The notes: a model not told the origin generated them from the letters alone. Numbered from the stretch's first letter, positions 26,348-36,752 are shown. The stretch is 64,000 bases of DNA from Thermodesulfatator indicus DSM 15286 (GCF_000217795.1 NC_015681.1:1603244-1667243), one strand, 5' to 3'. Numbers and translations: made by a program.

Positions 26348-29300
26348 CTACTCTACAACCTCCCCGCCCAGAACTTCGGCCTGTTTGAGCACCGTCTGCG
26401 TGGCCTCTTCCTGTTTGTCCGGCGGGTAACCATATTTACGAAGGGTGCGTTTCACCAGAACCCTCAAATAAGCCCTTACATTTTCGCGCTGGGCCCAATC
26501 CACGGTGACATTTTCTCGTACCAGGCGCACCAGCTCCTGGGCGATCTTTCGCAAAGTTTTATCTCCCAAGACTTCCACCGCGCTCTCGTTGGCCGCAAGC
26601 GCATCGTAAAAGGCCACCTCTTCCTCGCTTAAACCCAATTCTTCCCCTCTTCGGTCGGACTTACGCATCTCGCGGGCAAGCGCAATCAGCTCTTCAATGA
26701 CCTGGGCGGCTTCAATGGCGCGGTTCTGATAGCGACGGAGAGCGCGCTCAAGCATCTCAGAAAAACGCCGGGCCTGAACCACATTTTTGCGCCGCCGGGT
26801 GCGGATTTCTCCCTGCAAAAGTTTACGCAAAAGTTCCACCGCTAGATTCTTTTGAGGCATATCCTGGATTTCGGCTAGAAATTCTTCTGAAAGAATAGAA
26901 ATATCTGGTTTTTTAAGACCTGCAGCCGCAAAGATATCCACTACTCCTTCAGGGTCCACGGCCCGATCCACCAACTGGCGAAGGGCGTAATCCAATTCTT
27001 CTTGGGGACGGGCGTCAAGAGGCGCGCGTTTCACCAGGGCGGAGCGTACGGCCTGAAAAAAGGCCACGTCGTCACGGATGCGTAGGGCCTCTTCATGAGG
27101 AACGGCCAGGGCAAAGGCCTTGGAAAGTTCGAGCACCGCCTTGACGAAACGGTCTTTCCCATCCGGCTGGGCCAAAATATGTTCCTGTGCAGCGGGAAGG
27201 AGGGCCAGACGTTCTTCAGGTGTTCCGGTTTTCCAGGCCGACCAGTCGAAGCCGTGAAAGAGATCACAACAAATTTCGTATTTTTCCTGCATGACCGCCA
27301 CCGCTTCTTCCTGATCAAGGGCCGTGCGGCCCTTACCTCCGCTTTCGGTATAAACCGCAAGCGCCTGTTTTAATTCGCGGGCCAGACCAATATAGTCCAC
27401 CACCAGCCCTCCGGGTTTATCGCGGAAGACGCGGTTCACCCGGGCGATGGCCTGCATGAGCCCGTGGCCGCGCATGGGTTTGTCGATGTACATGGTATGA
27501 AGGCTCGGACAATCGAAGCCCGTAAGCCACATGTCGCGCACGATTACCAGCTTCAAGGGATCATTTGGATCACGAAAACGCCGGGCCAGGAACTCCCGTC
27601 TTTCTTTGTTACGGATGTGGGGCTGCCATTCTGGAGGATCCGACGCCGAACCGGTCATCACCACTTTGATTACGCCTTTATCGTCATCTTCGTGGTGCCA
27701 ATCAGGACGCAGGTGAATGATCTGGTTATAAAGATCGACGCATATCCGGCGGCTCATGCAAACGATCATGCCCTTTCCATCGAGGGCTTCCAGACGACGC
27801 TCAAAATGCTTCACTATATCTTTAGCGATCATGCGGAGGCGTGGTTCCGCCCCCACAATGGCTTCAAGTTGTGCCCATTTGGTTTTGAGCTTCTCCTTAC
27901 GCTCGACCTCTTCTCTTTCGGTGACTTCCTCGAATTCTTCGTCGATTTTGGGCTTTAGCTCTTTGGGTAGCGCAAGCTTTGCCAGCCGGCTTTCGTAGTA
28001 GATGGGCACCGTCGCACCGTCTTCTACGGCTCGCTGGATATCGTAAATGGAGATGTAGTCGCCAAAGACGGCTCGCGTGTTGCGATCCTCAAGCTCAATC
28101 GGTGTTCCCGTGAAAGCAATAAAAGAGGCATTGGGTAAGGCATCCCGAATATGGCGGGCAAAACCGTCAATGAAATCGTACTGGCTTCGATGAGCTTCAT
28201 CGGCAATTACCACAATGTTGCGCCGTGAAGAAAGTAGCGGATGCTGGTCGCCCTTTTCGTCAGGAAAGAACTTTTGAATGGTGGTAAAGATGATACCTCC
28301 GGCTTCTCGTGAAAGAAGCTCCCGAAGATGAGCCCGGCTTTTGGCCTGAACAGGCTCCTGGCGTAGAAGTTCCTGACAGCGGGAAAAAACTCCAAACAGT
28401 TGATCATCCAGATCGTTTCGGTCGGTGAGCACCACCACCGTAGGATTTTGCATGGCCGGCTCACGAATGATGCGTCCAGCATAGAAGACCATGGTCAAGC
28501 TTTTGCCGGAGCCCTGCGTATGCCATACTACCCCGATACGCCGGTCGCCAGGCCGCCCACCTTGGCCCCGCACTTCATAACGGCCTATTTCTTCTCTCAC
28601 GCGCAAGCCTTCGTCTTTGGCGAGCGCAGCTGCCCTCAGGGTCTCCCGCACCGCTACTCGCACGGCATGGAATTGGTGGTATCCAGCCACTTTTTTGGAA
28701 AGCCTTCCGCCGTCGTCTTCGTACACCATAAAATCTCGGATCAGTTCCAAAAACCGCTCCAGGTCGAAAACACCCTTAAGAAGGACTTCAAGCTGGAGGA
28801 CGCCTTCGTCCTCCACTCGCTCGCCTGAGATCGTGCGCCAGGGTTTGAACCATTCCCGCCCGGCGGTCAAGGTACCCATCCTGGCTTCCAGCCCGTCCGA
28901 AATGACTAAAAGTTCATTGAAGGCAAAGAGAGTGGGAAGTTCCGCTTTGTAAGTCTGAAGTTGCTGATAAGCGGTCCAGATGGTGGCTTCTTCGTCCGCC
29001 GGATTTTTCAATTCGATGATGACTAGCGGAAGCCCATTTACAAAAAGCACGATGTCCGGCCGGCGGGTATGGCGACCTTCGGTAACGGTAAACTGGTTGA
29101 CGGCCAGAAAGTCGTTATTTTCGGAATCGTCAAAGTCTATTACGCGCGCCTGGGCACCGGCTATGGAGCCATCCTCCCGGCGATATTCTACCGTCACTCC
29201 GTCCACGAGCATTCGGTGGAAGGCCCGGTTACGAGCCTCTACGGTGGCGCCGGGAGGATTTACGAGCTTTCGGAAAGCCTCATCTAGGGCCTCGATAGGA

Positions 29301-29494
29301 AGTTCCGGGTTTAGCCGGGCCAGAGCATCCTTCAGGCGTTGTGGGAGAATTACCTCCTGATAATCGTCCCGCTCGGCGAAAGGCTCCCCGGGAGCGATCT
29401 CCGGCCCGTGCTTTATTTGCCAGCCTAGGGATTCGAGCCAGGCCAGCGCCGCCGATTCAACTTCGGATTCAGCCATTTTATAAGGATTACTCAC
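26348..29494 (-). CDS. hsdR: Type I restriction enzyme R subunit (HsdR)
   Basis: The 1048-residue protein has an N-terminal PD-(D/E)xK nuclease domain ([21 protein letters not shown], with Asp, Glu and Lys). Two RecA-like motor domains follow: P-loop [29 protein letters not shown] (DEAH), FTGTPIEL, and later [22 protein letters not shown] and IARVNRVF. A helical C-terminus binds the methylase core. Start GTG at 29494 with AAGGA before it; an ATG lies at 29476. GC content looks distinctly higher than housekeeping neighbours, like hsdM and yhcG, suggesting a shared foreign origin. It is the last gene of the island operon. Confidence 0.95.
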   Translation of the reverse strand: MSNPYKMAESEVESAALAWLESLGWQIKHGPEIAPGEPFAERDDYQEVILPQRLKDALARLNPELPIEALDEAFRKLVNPPGATVEARNRAFHRMLVDGVTVEYRREDGSIAGAQARVIDFDDSENNDFLAVNQFTVTEGRHTRRPDIVLFVNGLPLVIIELKNPADEEATIWTAYQQLQTYKAELPTLFAFNELLVISDGLEARMGTLTAGREWFKPWRTISGERVEDEGVLQLEVLLKGVFDLERFLELIRDFMVYEDDGGRLSKKVAGYHQFHAVRVAVRETLRAAALAKDEGLRVREEIGRYEVRGQGGRPGDRRIGVVWHTQGSGKSLTMVFYAGRIIREPAMQNPTVVVLTDRNDLDDQLFGVFSRCQELLRQEPVQAKSRAHLRELLSREAGGIIFTTIQKFFPDEKGDQHPLLSSRRNIVVIADEAHRSQYDFIDGFARHIRDALPNASFIAFTGTPIELEDRNTRAVFGDYISIYDIQRAVEDGATVPIYYESRLAKLALPKELKPKIDEEFEEVTEREEVERKEKLKTKWAQLEAIVGAEPRLRMIAKDIVKHFERRLEALDGKGMIVCMSRRICVDLYNQIIHLRPDWHHEDDDKGVIKVVMTGSASDPPEWQPHIRNKERREFLARRFRDPNDPLKLVIVRDMWLTGFDCPSLHTMYIDKPMRGHGLMQAIARVNRVFRDKPGGLVVDYIGLARELKQALAVYTESGGKGRTALDQEEAVAVMQEKYEICCDLFHGFDWSAWKTGTPEERLALLPAAQEHILAQPDGKDRFVKAVLELSKAFALAVPHEEALRIRDDVAFFQAVRSALVKRAPLDARPQEELDYALRQLVDRAVDPEGVVDIFAAAGLKKPDISILSEEFLAEIQDMPQKNLAVELLRKLLQGEIRTRRRKNVVQARRFSEMLERALRRYQNRAIEAAQVIEELIALAREMRKSDRRGEELGLSEEEVAFYDALAANESAVEVLGDKTLRKIAQELVRLVRENVTVDWAQRENVRAYLRVLVKRTLRKYGYPPDKQEEATQTVLKQAEVLGGEVVE

Positions 29495-29499
29495 GATTG

Positions 29500-30186
29500 T
29501 TATTCCTTGTTCAATTCTATAAATGCCTGGAGATAACTTTCATAGGCTCTTGGATCTAAATAAAAAAGCACCTCGCTAGGCCTATATTCCAAAATATCGC
29601 CCAAGACATTTATACGAACGTATTCGCCATTTTCCTCATCTACGTATTCATTAAATACAGAGTTATCTTCGTATTCCAACGGTTTTTCCGGCTCAGAGAA
29701 AGGGAACCGATGGACTGTAAAAAGGAAATGTACAATGGTGTCTACAGTCCTAGCAACAATAACGGCATGGACCTTATCAAGACCTTGAAAGTCTGGCCCC
29801 TTGCCATGAGATGCGAAACCATAAGTATTCCTTAACTCAACTATACTTTGAACAACAGTTTGAAGGCTCCCGTTTAACTTACGTATCGATTCGTTTGCTT
29901 TTTCTTCTCTAATTACATGACTTGGTACGAGTTGGAGAGCATCAAGAGAGGTTTTAAAAAGTTTGGGAAGCTCCCATTTTTCTTCGTATGGAATACCTCT
30001 CTCAGAAAGAATGGCTTTGCATACACTCTCGAGGAGAGTTCTAGCCAAGTCAAACACCAGGCCTGGGTTAGCCTTATTCAAAGCATCTTCAAGAGCTTCA
30101 ATTTGTTCGTGAATATGAGTAAAACCGGATTCACTTGCTTCTCTGGCTCCATACATTACAAATTTAGTAAAGTCTCTATTGTTCAC
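29500..30186 (-). CDS. Abi_C-type abortive infection family protein
   Basis: The 228-residue protein resembles the abortive-infection C-terminal (Abi_C) family. The helical core has [18 protein letters not shown] and [21 protein letters not shown], then FASHGKG, the RN...HG signature of this family. Whether it is a HEPN-type RNase is not clear, because the spacing between Arg and His is seven rather than four to six. GTG start at 30186 with GAGGAAA upstream. It lies five bases before hsdR. AT content is higher than in hsdR, as for the next gene upstream. Function as an infection-aborting factor is inferred from family and context. Confidence 0.65.
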   Translation of the reverse strand: MNNRDFTKFVMYGAREASESGFTHIHEQIEALEDALNKANPGLVFDLARTLLESVCKAILSERGIPYEEKWELPKLFKTSLDALQLVPSHVIREEKANESIRKLNGSLQTVVQSIVELRNTYGFASHGKGPDFQGLDKVHAVIVARTVDTIVHFLFTVHRFPFSEPEKPLEYEDNSVFNEYVDEENGEYVRINVLGDILEYRPSEVLFYLDPRAYESYLQAFIELNKE

Positions 30187-30294
30187 AAGGCTTTCCTCTT
30201 CGAGGAGATTCTCCTATTTTTGTTCGGGCTTTTCTGTACATGTCTTTAAGTTAGGATGGATTATACTCGTATATTATTCATTTCAAATAGCTAG

Positions 30295-31908
30295 CTAACA
30301 CTCTTCTTCTGCGACCAACTGAAGAGCAACTTTATATCCCATTCCTTGCAAAAACCTTGCATTTTGCATAAGATTTAATTGACTAAAAAATGGAAGTAAA
30401 GATGTTACATCGCTTCCGATTTTCTTGCTAATAATTACATAAGTAACCTCATAACTCGAAGGATTTGGTCTTTGTGAAGCATCAGGAATCAATTCTAAAA
30501 ACCTCTCTCCGTTATCCATAGTTGCTATTTTTTCACGTATTTTCTCACGAACAGAACTATCTTGTAAAAACACTCTCGCAGATACTGTTCCTTGAGCAAA
30601 TAAATGACTTAAAGTAGCGGATCTTGTTTTCTTTTTAACGTGAATAATCTGCTTTTTATCGGATAACAAATCGCAAAATTCTATAGAAGATACAGCATCT
30701 GTAGGCTTAACAAGAATTTTATCTAAACAGATAAAACTATCATCTTCTTGAGCTACACGTAGATTATATTCAGATTCTCGCTCTCCAGTTCTAGCAGTAG
30801 GTAAATTATAAACTGGAGGAGGTATTGACTGGACAAAACTTTTTACGCGTTCGGCAAAGCTACTGTCAATTTCGAACCATTTTCCCTCGATTAAAACATA
30901 TAAGCGACCTTCATGTATTATTTCCCACACAATGCAATTGAAAAGTGACCACTTATCCTGAAATTGTTCATTATTAATCCATCGGACTGAAACTCTATAG
31001 CTTTTTAATTTTTCAACTGTTAGGTTGTTTGTCTTGTCTCCAAGTACATTTAGATATTCTTCAATATCAAGATCGTCGTACTCTTGTTGTCTTGTTCCGG
31101 TAATACGGAATTTATCTATGGATTGCCAATCAACAACTTCAGGTGGAGCTAAGTGAAGTTTTTCTATATTTTTGTTTTTTATTGCCTCCTCTAATTTAGA
31201 GTTTAGGAACTTAATTAGACTTGGATCTCTTACTTCGTTTAAATAGTCTACCCAGCCGAAATATTGTTTATATCGATTATCATAGTAAGCCTCTAAAATT
31301 TGCTTGCACTTTTCTCCAAGCTGATCAATTGTGATTTGTGCAGTAAAAGTCAGAGCATCAGCCCCAGTTAATCGCTTTGCAAAAGCTTCATCTTCAGGCT
31401 CTCCTGTTACAGCCCGAAGTAAATCTCTCGAAACATCCAAACCAAAAACTCCTAAATCTGCTCCTCGACTTGTTTGTTTTCGGGTAGCAAGCATCATGTC
31501 TTCATAAGTTCTCAAATCTAAGCTGCGCAATCTATTCGGATGAATTCGATTTAGAACTACTTTTAGACCAAAATTAAGCTCATAACAATCTGGCTTTAAA
31601 AGATTACGGCCATAACCAAAGGTAAACGCAAAAATCCTTTTTTCAGTTTTTATAAAAAGTACACCTGAAGCATTTGAAACACTTATCTCATTAAGATCCA
31701 AATCTAATGAGGGTTGAATAAACTCGATCCATTTAGGAGGTCTACTTAACGAAGTTGAATACCAAAACTCTCCTTCAAAAGGAAGTTCCGACCTAAGAGG
31801 AATTCTCTTAAGTGCATCAGGATTTCGTAATGCGTCCTGAAAAGAACTTATGTTATCTTTCAGCAGCAAGACCGTTAGCTTTTGTGTTTTTTTCTTAGTT
31901 GAGCTCAC
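30295..31908 (-). CDS. TIGR04141 / DUF6119 sporadically distributed defence-island protein
   Basis: The ~537-residue protein starts (GTG at 31908) VSSTKKKTQKLTVLLLKDN, characteristic of the TIGR04141 family. It also has FAFTFGYGRNLL, VLNRIHPNRLRSLDLRTYED and TRKQTSRGADLGVFGLDVS. These proteins are found irregularly next to restriction-modification genes; no biochemical activity is established. I chose the GTG at 31908 because GGGG precedes it and the family start follows at once; an upstream start would read through hsdS. It overlaps the end of hsdS by 14 bases. AT-rich relative to hsdR/hsdM. It is probably a defence accessory; the mechanism is unknown. Confidence 0.75.
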   Translation of the reverse strand: MSSTKKKTQKLTVLLLKDNISSFQDALRNPDALKRIPLRSELPFEGEFWYSTSLSRPPKWIEFIQPSLDLDLNEISVSNASGVLFIKTEKRIFAFTFGYGRNLLKPDCYELNFGLKVVLNRIHPNRLRSLDLRTYEDMMLATRKQTSRGADLGVFGLDVSRDLLRAVTGEPEDEAFAKRLTGADALTFTAQITIDQLGEKCKQILEAYYDNRYKQYFGWVDYLNEVRDPSLIKFLNSKLEEAIKNKNIEKLHLAPPEVVDWQSIDKFRITGTRQQEYDDLDIEEYLNVLGDKTNNLTVEKLKSYRVSVRWINNEQFQDKWSLFNCIVWEIIHEGRLYVLIEGKWFEIDSSFAERVKSFVQSIPPPVYNLPTARTGERESEYNLRVAQEDDSFICLDKILVKPTDAVSSIEFCDLLSDKKQIIHVKKKTRSATLSHLFAQGTVSARVFLQDSSVREKIREKIATMDNGERFLELIPDASQRPNPSSYEVTYVIISKKIGSDVTSLLPFFSQLNLMQNARFLQGMGYKVALQLVAEEEC

Positions 31909-33277
31909 AAAATTTCCCCACAAACTTTTCCGCATCTTTGATGCGGATTTGTCCGGAAATGAGTTTGGGAAGAAGGGTGTCGCGTATATTAGCAAGGTTT
32001 AATATTTCTTTTTCGTTGTTCAATATAGATAAAAATAAAGAAGCAATATGTTTATGAAATATTTCTATAAGATTATTGGTCGGCATTAAAATATTAAGAT
32101 TTTTAAATCTTGATTTGCTCAAGTTTGTAAAAACAGAACCGCCAGATCCGATTTGCATAATTTCTTTTCCTAAAATTTTTAAAGTCAAAAATGCAAAAAA
32201 GGGACTAATTTCTTTATATGGTATTACACTATTAATTTGTTGGTTAGTTTGAGAAATCTCGCTTGTCATAACTACTAAACCAGGAGTAGCAATACAACTT
32301 ACACAAATTGAATACGGTGGTAAATATTTATTGCTTTGCAAATCGGCTCCTTTCTTGGATAGATATTTAGTTGTTTGGACAACGAATACCTTTCCATGCA
32401 TATCAGGAATAGTGATAAAAGGAACTTCTTTGCCATAATTTGTTTTATCTTTTGTAGGTGGTGTCTTTCCGCAAACTACTTTACCTAAATCAGATACTCG
32501 CTTAACCCTCCACCCTCTTGGTATCGGTCCAAGAGGCGAATCCTCAAAGGAATCAGGGAAGAGGCGGGCAATTTCTGGAGAAAGTTTGGGGAGGTTGGAA
32601 TCTTCTTTTTCGAGTTTTTCAAGGATGGCACGGCGGCGGGCGGCCTTTTCCGCCAGGGCGTCAGGGATGGGGTTTCCGGCCTTGAGAGCATTATCAATCA
32701 CAGGGTCAAAGTCCACAAACCAGGACTTAAAGATGGCCTTCGCCATCTCCTCCAGCGTCTCATTCATCCGCCGATTAAGCTCTATCTTGTCATCCAACGT
32801 GCCGAGGATGTGGGCGATGGCTTTCTGTTCGGGGAGGGTAAAAAAAGGCAAACAAAATCGGCTTACATGTTCCCATTTTGCGCGAGGCATTCTAGTACCT
32901 TCAGATCCTTGAGATGCAAACTTAACAAATGCTTGGGATGCCATACAGTAAAATAAAAATTTCTGATCAAATCCGGACTTTGCTCGGACAACCCATATAT
33001 CGGTAGAACATACTCCATCAAAAGGTGCTATAATTACTTTTCGAAAATAAGGTCGTAATTTGCCAAACAAAATATCACCTTTGCAAAATTTGAATTTTGT
33101 ACTGATTGTATCTTCGGCTTTCCCCACGCCTTTAAGATGAAGTTCACCTTCTTGTATATGTTCTAATCCAATATAAGGTAAACCTTCTGCATCTTCAGGA
33201 TTTATTGTTTCTCTTACTAAAGCTGCCATATCACCAAAAGCGATTTGTCTAACTTTTGTTCTTTTATCGCTTTTCAT
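31895..33277 (-). CDS. hsdS: Type I restriction specificity subunit (HsdS)
   Basis: The 460-residue protein has two target recognition domains. TRD1 is about residues 5-150 (KVRQIAFGDMAALV to LPFFTLPEQKAIAHIL); a central conserved helical spacer follows (DDKIELNRRMNETLEEMAKAI and EKAARRRAIL). TRD2 starts at LGPIPRGWRVKRVSDLG and ends near NLIEIFHKHI, followed by the second helical spacer NIRDTLLPKLISGQIRI. Such proteins give the DNA sequence specificity to HsdM and HsdR. By eye the central spacer and the very end are GC rich like hsdM, while both TRDs are AT rich, so the TRDs look exchanged. It lies five bases after ietS. Confidence 0.93.
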   Translation of the reverse strand: MKSDKRTKVRQIAFGDMAALVRETINPEDAEGLPYIGLEHIQEGELHLKGVGKAEDTISTKFKFCKGDILFGKLRPYFRKVIIAPFDGVCSTDIWVVRAKSGFDQKFLFYCMASQAFVKFASQGSEGTRMPRAKWEHVSRFCLPFFTLPEQKAIAHILGTLDDKIELNRRMNETLEEMAKAIFKSWFVDFDPVIDNALKAGNPIPDALAEKAARRRAILEKLEKEDSNLPKLSPEIARLFPDSFEDSPLGPIPRGWRVKRVSDLGKVVCGKTPPTKDKTNYGKEVPFITIPDMHGKVFVVQTTKYLSKKGADLQSNKYLPPYSICVSCIATPGLVVMTSEISQTNQQINSVIPYKEISPFFAFLTLKILGKEIMQIGSGGSVFTNLSKSRFKNLNILMPTNNLIEIFHKHIASLFLSILNNEKEILNLANIRDTLLPKLISGQIRIKDAEKFVGKFCELN

Positions 33278-33281
33278 ATTT

Positions 33282-35621
33282 TTATACCCTCACCCTTACT
33301 CTCTCCTCAATCCTTTCTCTGATCTGCGAATACAATCTGGCGTTAAGATTTTGGGGATCGCGTATGCGGACTACTAAAGCGTAAGGTTCTTCTTCTGCAG
33401 AGATAGCCTCTCCCCAGGGAAAATCATTACGCGTAACTACCACAAATAGTTTCTTTCTTCTCAAAATGGAATTTGTGTTAATCTGTCTCCAAGTCCAAGT
33501 TGCCTTCTGAACAGTGCCTTTACTTCGGTCTGTAAGAGTTGGATAAGCTCCTCTCAGTTCACCGATCTTTTCTAATTCTTCTTTTGAAGTTGCAGCATTA
33601 AACTCTTTGCAAACTTGCTCTAAACTTTCTGCCGCCACCAGGCGAAATTCCATGCGTGTAGCTTTATAAGAAATACGAGTAGTTCTTACCGCTGCAGTAT
33701 AAGCAAGAGCGACCCGGATTTCTCGTATACGTCTGCCCGGAGAAAGGAAGTCCTCGGGGAGAGGAATTTCATAGAAGTGATGCCGTTTATTTGGTATGCG
33801 ATCTTCGGCAATTAAAGTAACATCGTTTTCTGAAGAGTTGATTAACGCTTCCAGATCAACCAAACCATACCCACAGACTTTAAGAATATCTTTTTCTTCT
33901 TCGAATAAGTCTTTCCACTCCTCAAGTGTGTCTGCATGAGCAATTAAAAGAGCACGAAGCAGATTATGACTGGCTTCGGAATATTCCGAAAGGATTAAGC
34001 CTGCCAGATGGGTAACATGCGGAGCAGAAAAACTTGTCCCTGAATTTTCGGCAAAAGGTCCATTAGTAGAAAAATCTTTGTTAAAGGATAATTCGCCTAA
34101 CCCTTGGCTTTTATTTAACACATTAAAAGATCCAGCCCGAACATTGATTGCCCAATTTCCCCCGTAAGCCACAAGCTCCGGTTTAATAGCCCCGCCTATA
34201 GAGGGACCGTGCCTGGTAAAGGGAGAGGGTTGATTGCGCCTGGCGATAGGGATTTCTGCCGGATCATGTCGATACCGCTGACTGTTGTAAGTTTGATCCC
34301 ATCGGGCAATGCTTCCTACTGTAATAGCATTTAACGCCGGAGCCGGGTCCAGTATAGCCCACTCATCATTGAATAAATAATGTGGATAATTTTCTTTCCA
34401 AGAACGCCCATCATGTTGAGATGGCAAAACATTTCCGGTGGAAACAATAAATAGCACACCAAGTTCTCTAGCCAATTTATCTAAAGTATAAGCTAGCCCT
34501 CGAAGATGACCGCCCAGGTAAGGTTTTCGGCGATCTCCTAAAGATAGGTTGAAAATCCTACAGCCATAGTGTTCATAAAAGTATCGGACAGCTTCTTCTA
34601 TGTGCTTCTCTAGAAAGCCCGTTCTATTTTCGTTTTTATCATCCAATATCCGGCCACTAACGATCCAAAAAACCGGAATAAATTGACGATTACGCAACTT
34701 TTCTTCTACATCACCATAAAGAGCTATCCCTGCTACCAGCGTGCCATGTCCGGTGCCATCTTGTGGGGGATAATCTGGCAGGAAACTCTGCACATCTCCT
34801 ACAGCAGATTTTAATAAATTATGAGTAGAAACGATACCACTGTCGAGGATCCCTATTACTGGAGCAGTATCAGGAGGAGGTGGTGGGTCTGGAATTTCTT
34901 GAATATCTATATAAAGCAAGGTTCTTTCTAATCCATATTTAGGCGGCAAATCTACAAGGCGCACATCTCGATATCGTAAGAGCTCTTCCGCTTGTGCTAA
35001 AGAAACTTGGACTCGGAAAAGAGGAGGATCTCGCACCCAATCGAGGATTTCTATCCCCTGCTGGTGACACCAATTTTTAAAAGCTTCCTGTTGGAGCTCT
35101 CTTTCTCTTGAACTTTCCAGGGGCCACAATTCCACATCTAAGATGAAAGGCTCGGTTTTAGGAAATCCTTCGTTTCTAAGTGCCCAACCTTTGCGATGTT
35201 CCGGCGTCCAGGCGCCTATGTCTTGCAAGGCATAGATCAACTGCAGGTATTGAGGCCTGCCTCCCTCGGCTAAAGTGGCTAAACGAGCCTCAAATTCTGC
35301 GAGGGCTTCTTCGCTGGCGAAGGCCAGAACGATGTTTTTACCCTCCTGGCTAACGAATTCTACATTTGGTCCTAATTGTCCAAGTCTTTCTATAGGAAAG
35401 GCTTCTTGAATCTCTAAACGGATTAAAAGTCTTTCATCATAACCTTTAATGTCTTTCTTGGCTTCATGAGTAGCTTGTACTATAGACTTTTTGAGGAAAC
35501 GGGCGTGCTGTATAAGATCATCTGGTTTTCGTACTCTTGGAGCCCCTTTAGGCCTTCTTTCCGTGATTGGTTCTTCCCGAATTAATTTTAGATGGCAATA
35601 TTTTTCTTTTTGTTCCTCCAT
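33282..35621 (-). CDS. ietS: IetS-like subtilisin (S8) protease of an IetAS defence pair
   Basis: The 779-residue protein has a 230-residue N-terminal helical/beta region, then an S8 subtilisin domain with the triad in PVIGILDSGIVSTH (Asp), GHGTLVAGIALYG (His) and NSGTSFSAPHVTHLAGL (Ser). A C-terminal beta-rich region of about 180 residues follows (from HHFYEIPLPEDFLS). There is no signal peptide, so it is cytosolic. It follows an AAA+ ATPase gene with two bases between the stop and its ATG. This pairing is the known IetA-IetS arrangement, a two-gene system shown to protect against phage and linked earlier to plasmid incompatibility in Agrobacterium. The naming is by architecture. Confidence 0.85.
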   Translation of the reverse strand: MEEQKEKYCHLKLIREEPITERRPKGAPRVRKPDDLIQHARFLKKSIVQATHEAKKDIKGYDERLLIRLEIQEAFPIERLGQLGPNVEFVSQEGKNIVLAFASEEALAEFEARLATLAEGGRPQYLQLIYALQDIGAWTPEHRKGWALRNEGFPKTEPFILDVELWPLESSRERELQQEAFKNWCHQQGIEILDWVRDPPLFRVQVSLAQAEELLRYRDVRLVDLPPKYGLERTLLYIDIQEIPDPPPPPDTAPVIGILDSGIVSTHNLLKSAVGDVQSFLPDYPPQDGTGHGTLVAGIALYGDVEEKLRNRQFIPVFWIVSGRILDDKNENRTGFLEKHIEEAVRYFYEHYGCRIFNLSLGDRRKPYLGGHLRGLAYTLDKLARELGVLFIVSTGNVLPSQHDGRSWKENYPHYLFNDEWAILDPAPALNAITVGSIARWDQTYNSQRYRHDPAEIPIARRNQPSPFTRHGPSIGGAIKPELVAYGGNWAINVRAGSFNVLNKSQGLGELSFNKDFSTNGPFAENSGTSFSAPHVTHLAGLILSEYSEASHNLLRALLIAHADTLEEWKDLFEEEKDILKVCGYGLVDLEALINSSENDVTLIAEDRIPNKRHHFYEIPLPEDFLSPGRRIREIRVALAYTAAVRTTRISYKATRMEFRLVAAESLEQVCKEFNAATSKEELEKIGELRGAYPTLTDRSKGTVQKATWTWRQINTNSILRRKKLFVVVTRNDFPWGEAISAEEEPYALVVRIRDPQNLNARLYSQIRERIEERVRVRV

Positions 35622-35624
35622 CCC

Positions 35625-36608
35625 TTAACCCTGCTTAATTCGTTTTTGGCGCGCTTCCTCCCTCTGGAGAGCGGCTATAAGATGGCGCTCCTTCAAAAAT
35701 TCTTCTCCACTAAGAATCATTTGTTTAACTGCTCTTCGCAATATCCTTTCAATATCCGCATGACTTAACCCTTTAAATTTGTAAACAATATTTGTGTCCG
35801 AAATATCGAAGTCTCTCCGTACACCACGTAATTTAATTTCGAGTAAACGTCGAATCTGTTCAATATTAGGACGATCAAATACCAGCACTTCTTCAAAACG
35901 TCGCCAGATGGCGATATCAAGAATCATCTCATGATTGGTAGCAGCAATAAGCAGACTGCGCCCACGATAATCATCCAACATCTGTAAAGTGGCATTGACT
36001 ACCCGCTTAATCTCTCCATGTTCTGTTTGGTCTGCTCGTTCTTTGGCTAAAGCATCGAATTCGTCAAAAAGTACTACCATCGGAATATTAGAGATGTAAT
36101 CAAAAATTTTACGAAGATTAGCCGCCGTTTCTCCCAAAAGGGAAGACACTACACTATCAATCCGAACAATCCCAAAAGGACGGCCAAGTTCTGAAGCTAT
36201 AACTTCAGCCGTTAAAGTTTTGCCACATCCCGGCGGCCCACAAAAGAGAAGGCGATTTGTTGGAACAAGGCCATAGCTACGAAGTCGTTCTTCGTAGTGA
36301 TATTCCTTGAGGATTTCTTCTATAATGGAAAAGTTTTCATCAGAAAGAACTACATCTTCGAGGCGTCTTGTTGCTTGTAAAATGTGAATTAAGGGTAAAC
36401 CACGATCTTTATCTTTTGGAGGCTGAAGATAATTCCGAGGGAGATTTTGAGGTCTTCCATAAAGAATCTTTTCCAGATCATTTGCTAAGAGATGGTGATG
36501 TTTTCTTCGTTCTTCGCGAATAATCTCTTCCGAGACTTGCCTAAAAGCTTCAATGTTTCCTTCTATACCTGTTTTAATCAACTGGCGCAAAAGTTTGCCA
36601 CTAGCCAC
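35625..36608 (-). CDS. ietA: IetA-like AAA+ ATPase
   Basis: The 327-residue protein has a short helical N-terminus, then an AAA+ module: Walker A in FCGPPGCGKTLTAEVIA, Walker B in VVLFDEFDALAKERAD, sensor 1 in LLIAATNHEM, arginine finger region in IAIWRRFEEVLVF, and a C-terminal lid helical domain (KFKGLSHADIERILRRAVKQM). The closest type is the FtsH/Cdc48-like AAA. GTG start at 36608 with TAGGAGA at the right distance. It is directly followed by the subtilisin gene, with which it forms the IetAS pair; the ATPase presumably unfolds or delivers substrates to the protease. Confidence 0.85.
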   Translation of the reverse strand: MASGKLLRQLIKTGIEGNIEAFRQVSEEIIREERRKHHHLLANDLEKILYGRPQNLPRNYLQPPKDKDRGLPLIHILQATRRLEDVVLSDENFSIIEEILKEYHYEERLRSYGLVPTNRLLFCGPPGCGKTLTAEVIASELGRPFGIVRIDSVVSSLLGETAANLRKIFDYISNIPMVVLFDEFDALAKERADQTEHGEIKRVVNATLQMLDDYRGRSLLIAATNHEMILDIAIWRRFEEVLVFDRPNIEQIRRLLEIKLRGVRRDFDISDTNIVYKFKGLSHADIERILRRAVKQMILSGEEFLKERHLIAALQREEARQKRIKQG

Positions 36609-36680
36609 TTTTGTCTCCTAAAGTTGACTTATTTTTTTGAGACCTTTGCAAAATTTCTAGAAAATTCTCTTTCTCATGCT

Positions 36681-36752
36681 AAAATGAACCAAAACAACAT
36701 GTTGTTATTTTTATAAAACAATGTTCATTTTGAATTGAACAATGTTCATTTT
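36681..36752. promoter_or_regulatory. Operator-like array of palindromes and 21-bp phased repeats
   Basis: The gap before ietA holds several ordered elements. ACAATGTTCATTTT occurs exactly twice, at 36718-36731 and 36739-36752, 21 bases apart (two helical turns). TGAACAATGTTCA (36736-36748) is a perfect odd palindrome, AACAACATGTTGTT (36693-36706) is a perfect 14-base palindrome, and AAAATGAAC (36681-36689) is an inverted half-site. On the minus strand TATAAA lies between them (near 36711-36716) as a possible -10 region for ietA. This looks like the binding region of a dimeric repressor; no regulator gene is obvious nearby. Confidence 0.6.

Noticed and set aside
26264-26632. Plus-strand frame between antitoxin and hsdR
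   Set aside because: Most of it is antisense to the hsdR end; the remaining 80 bases show nothing.
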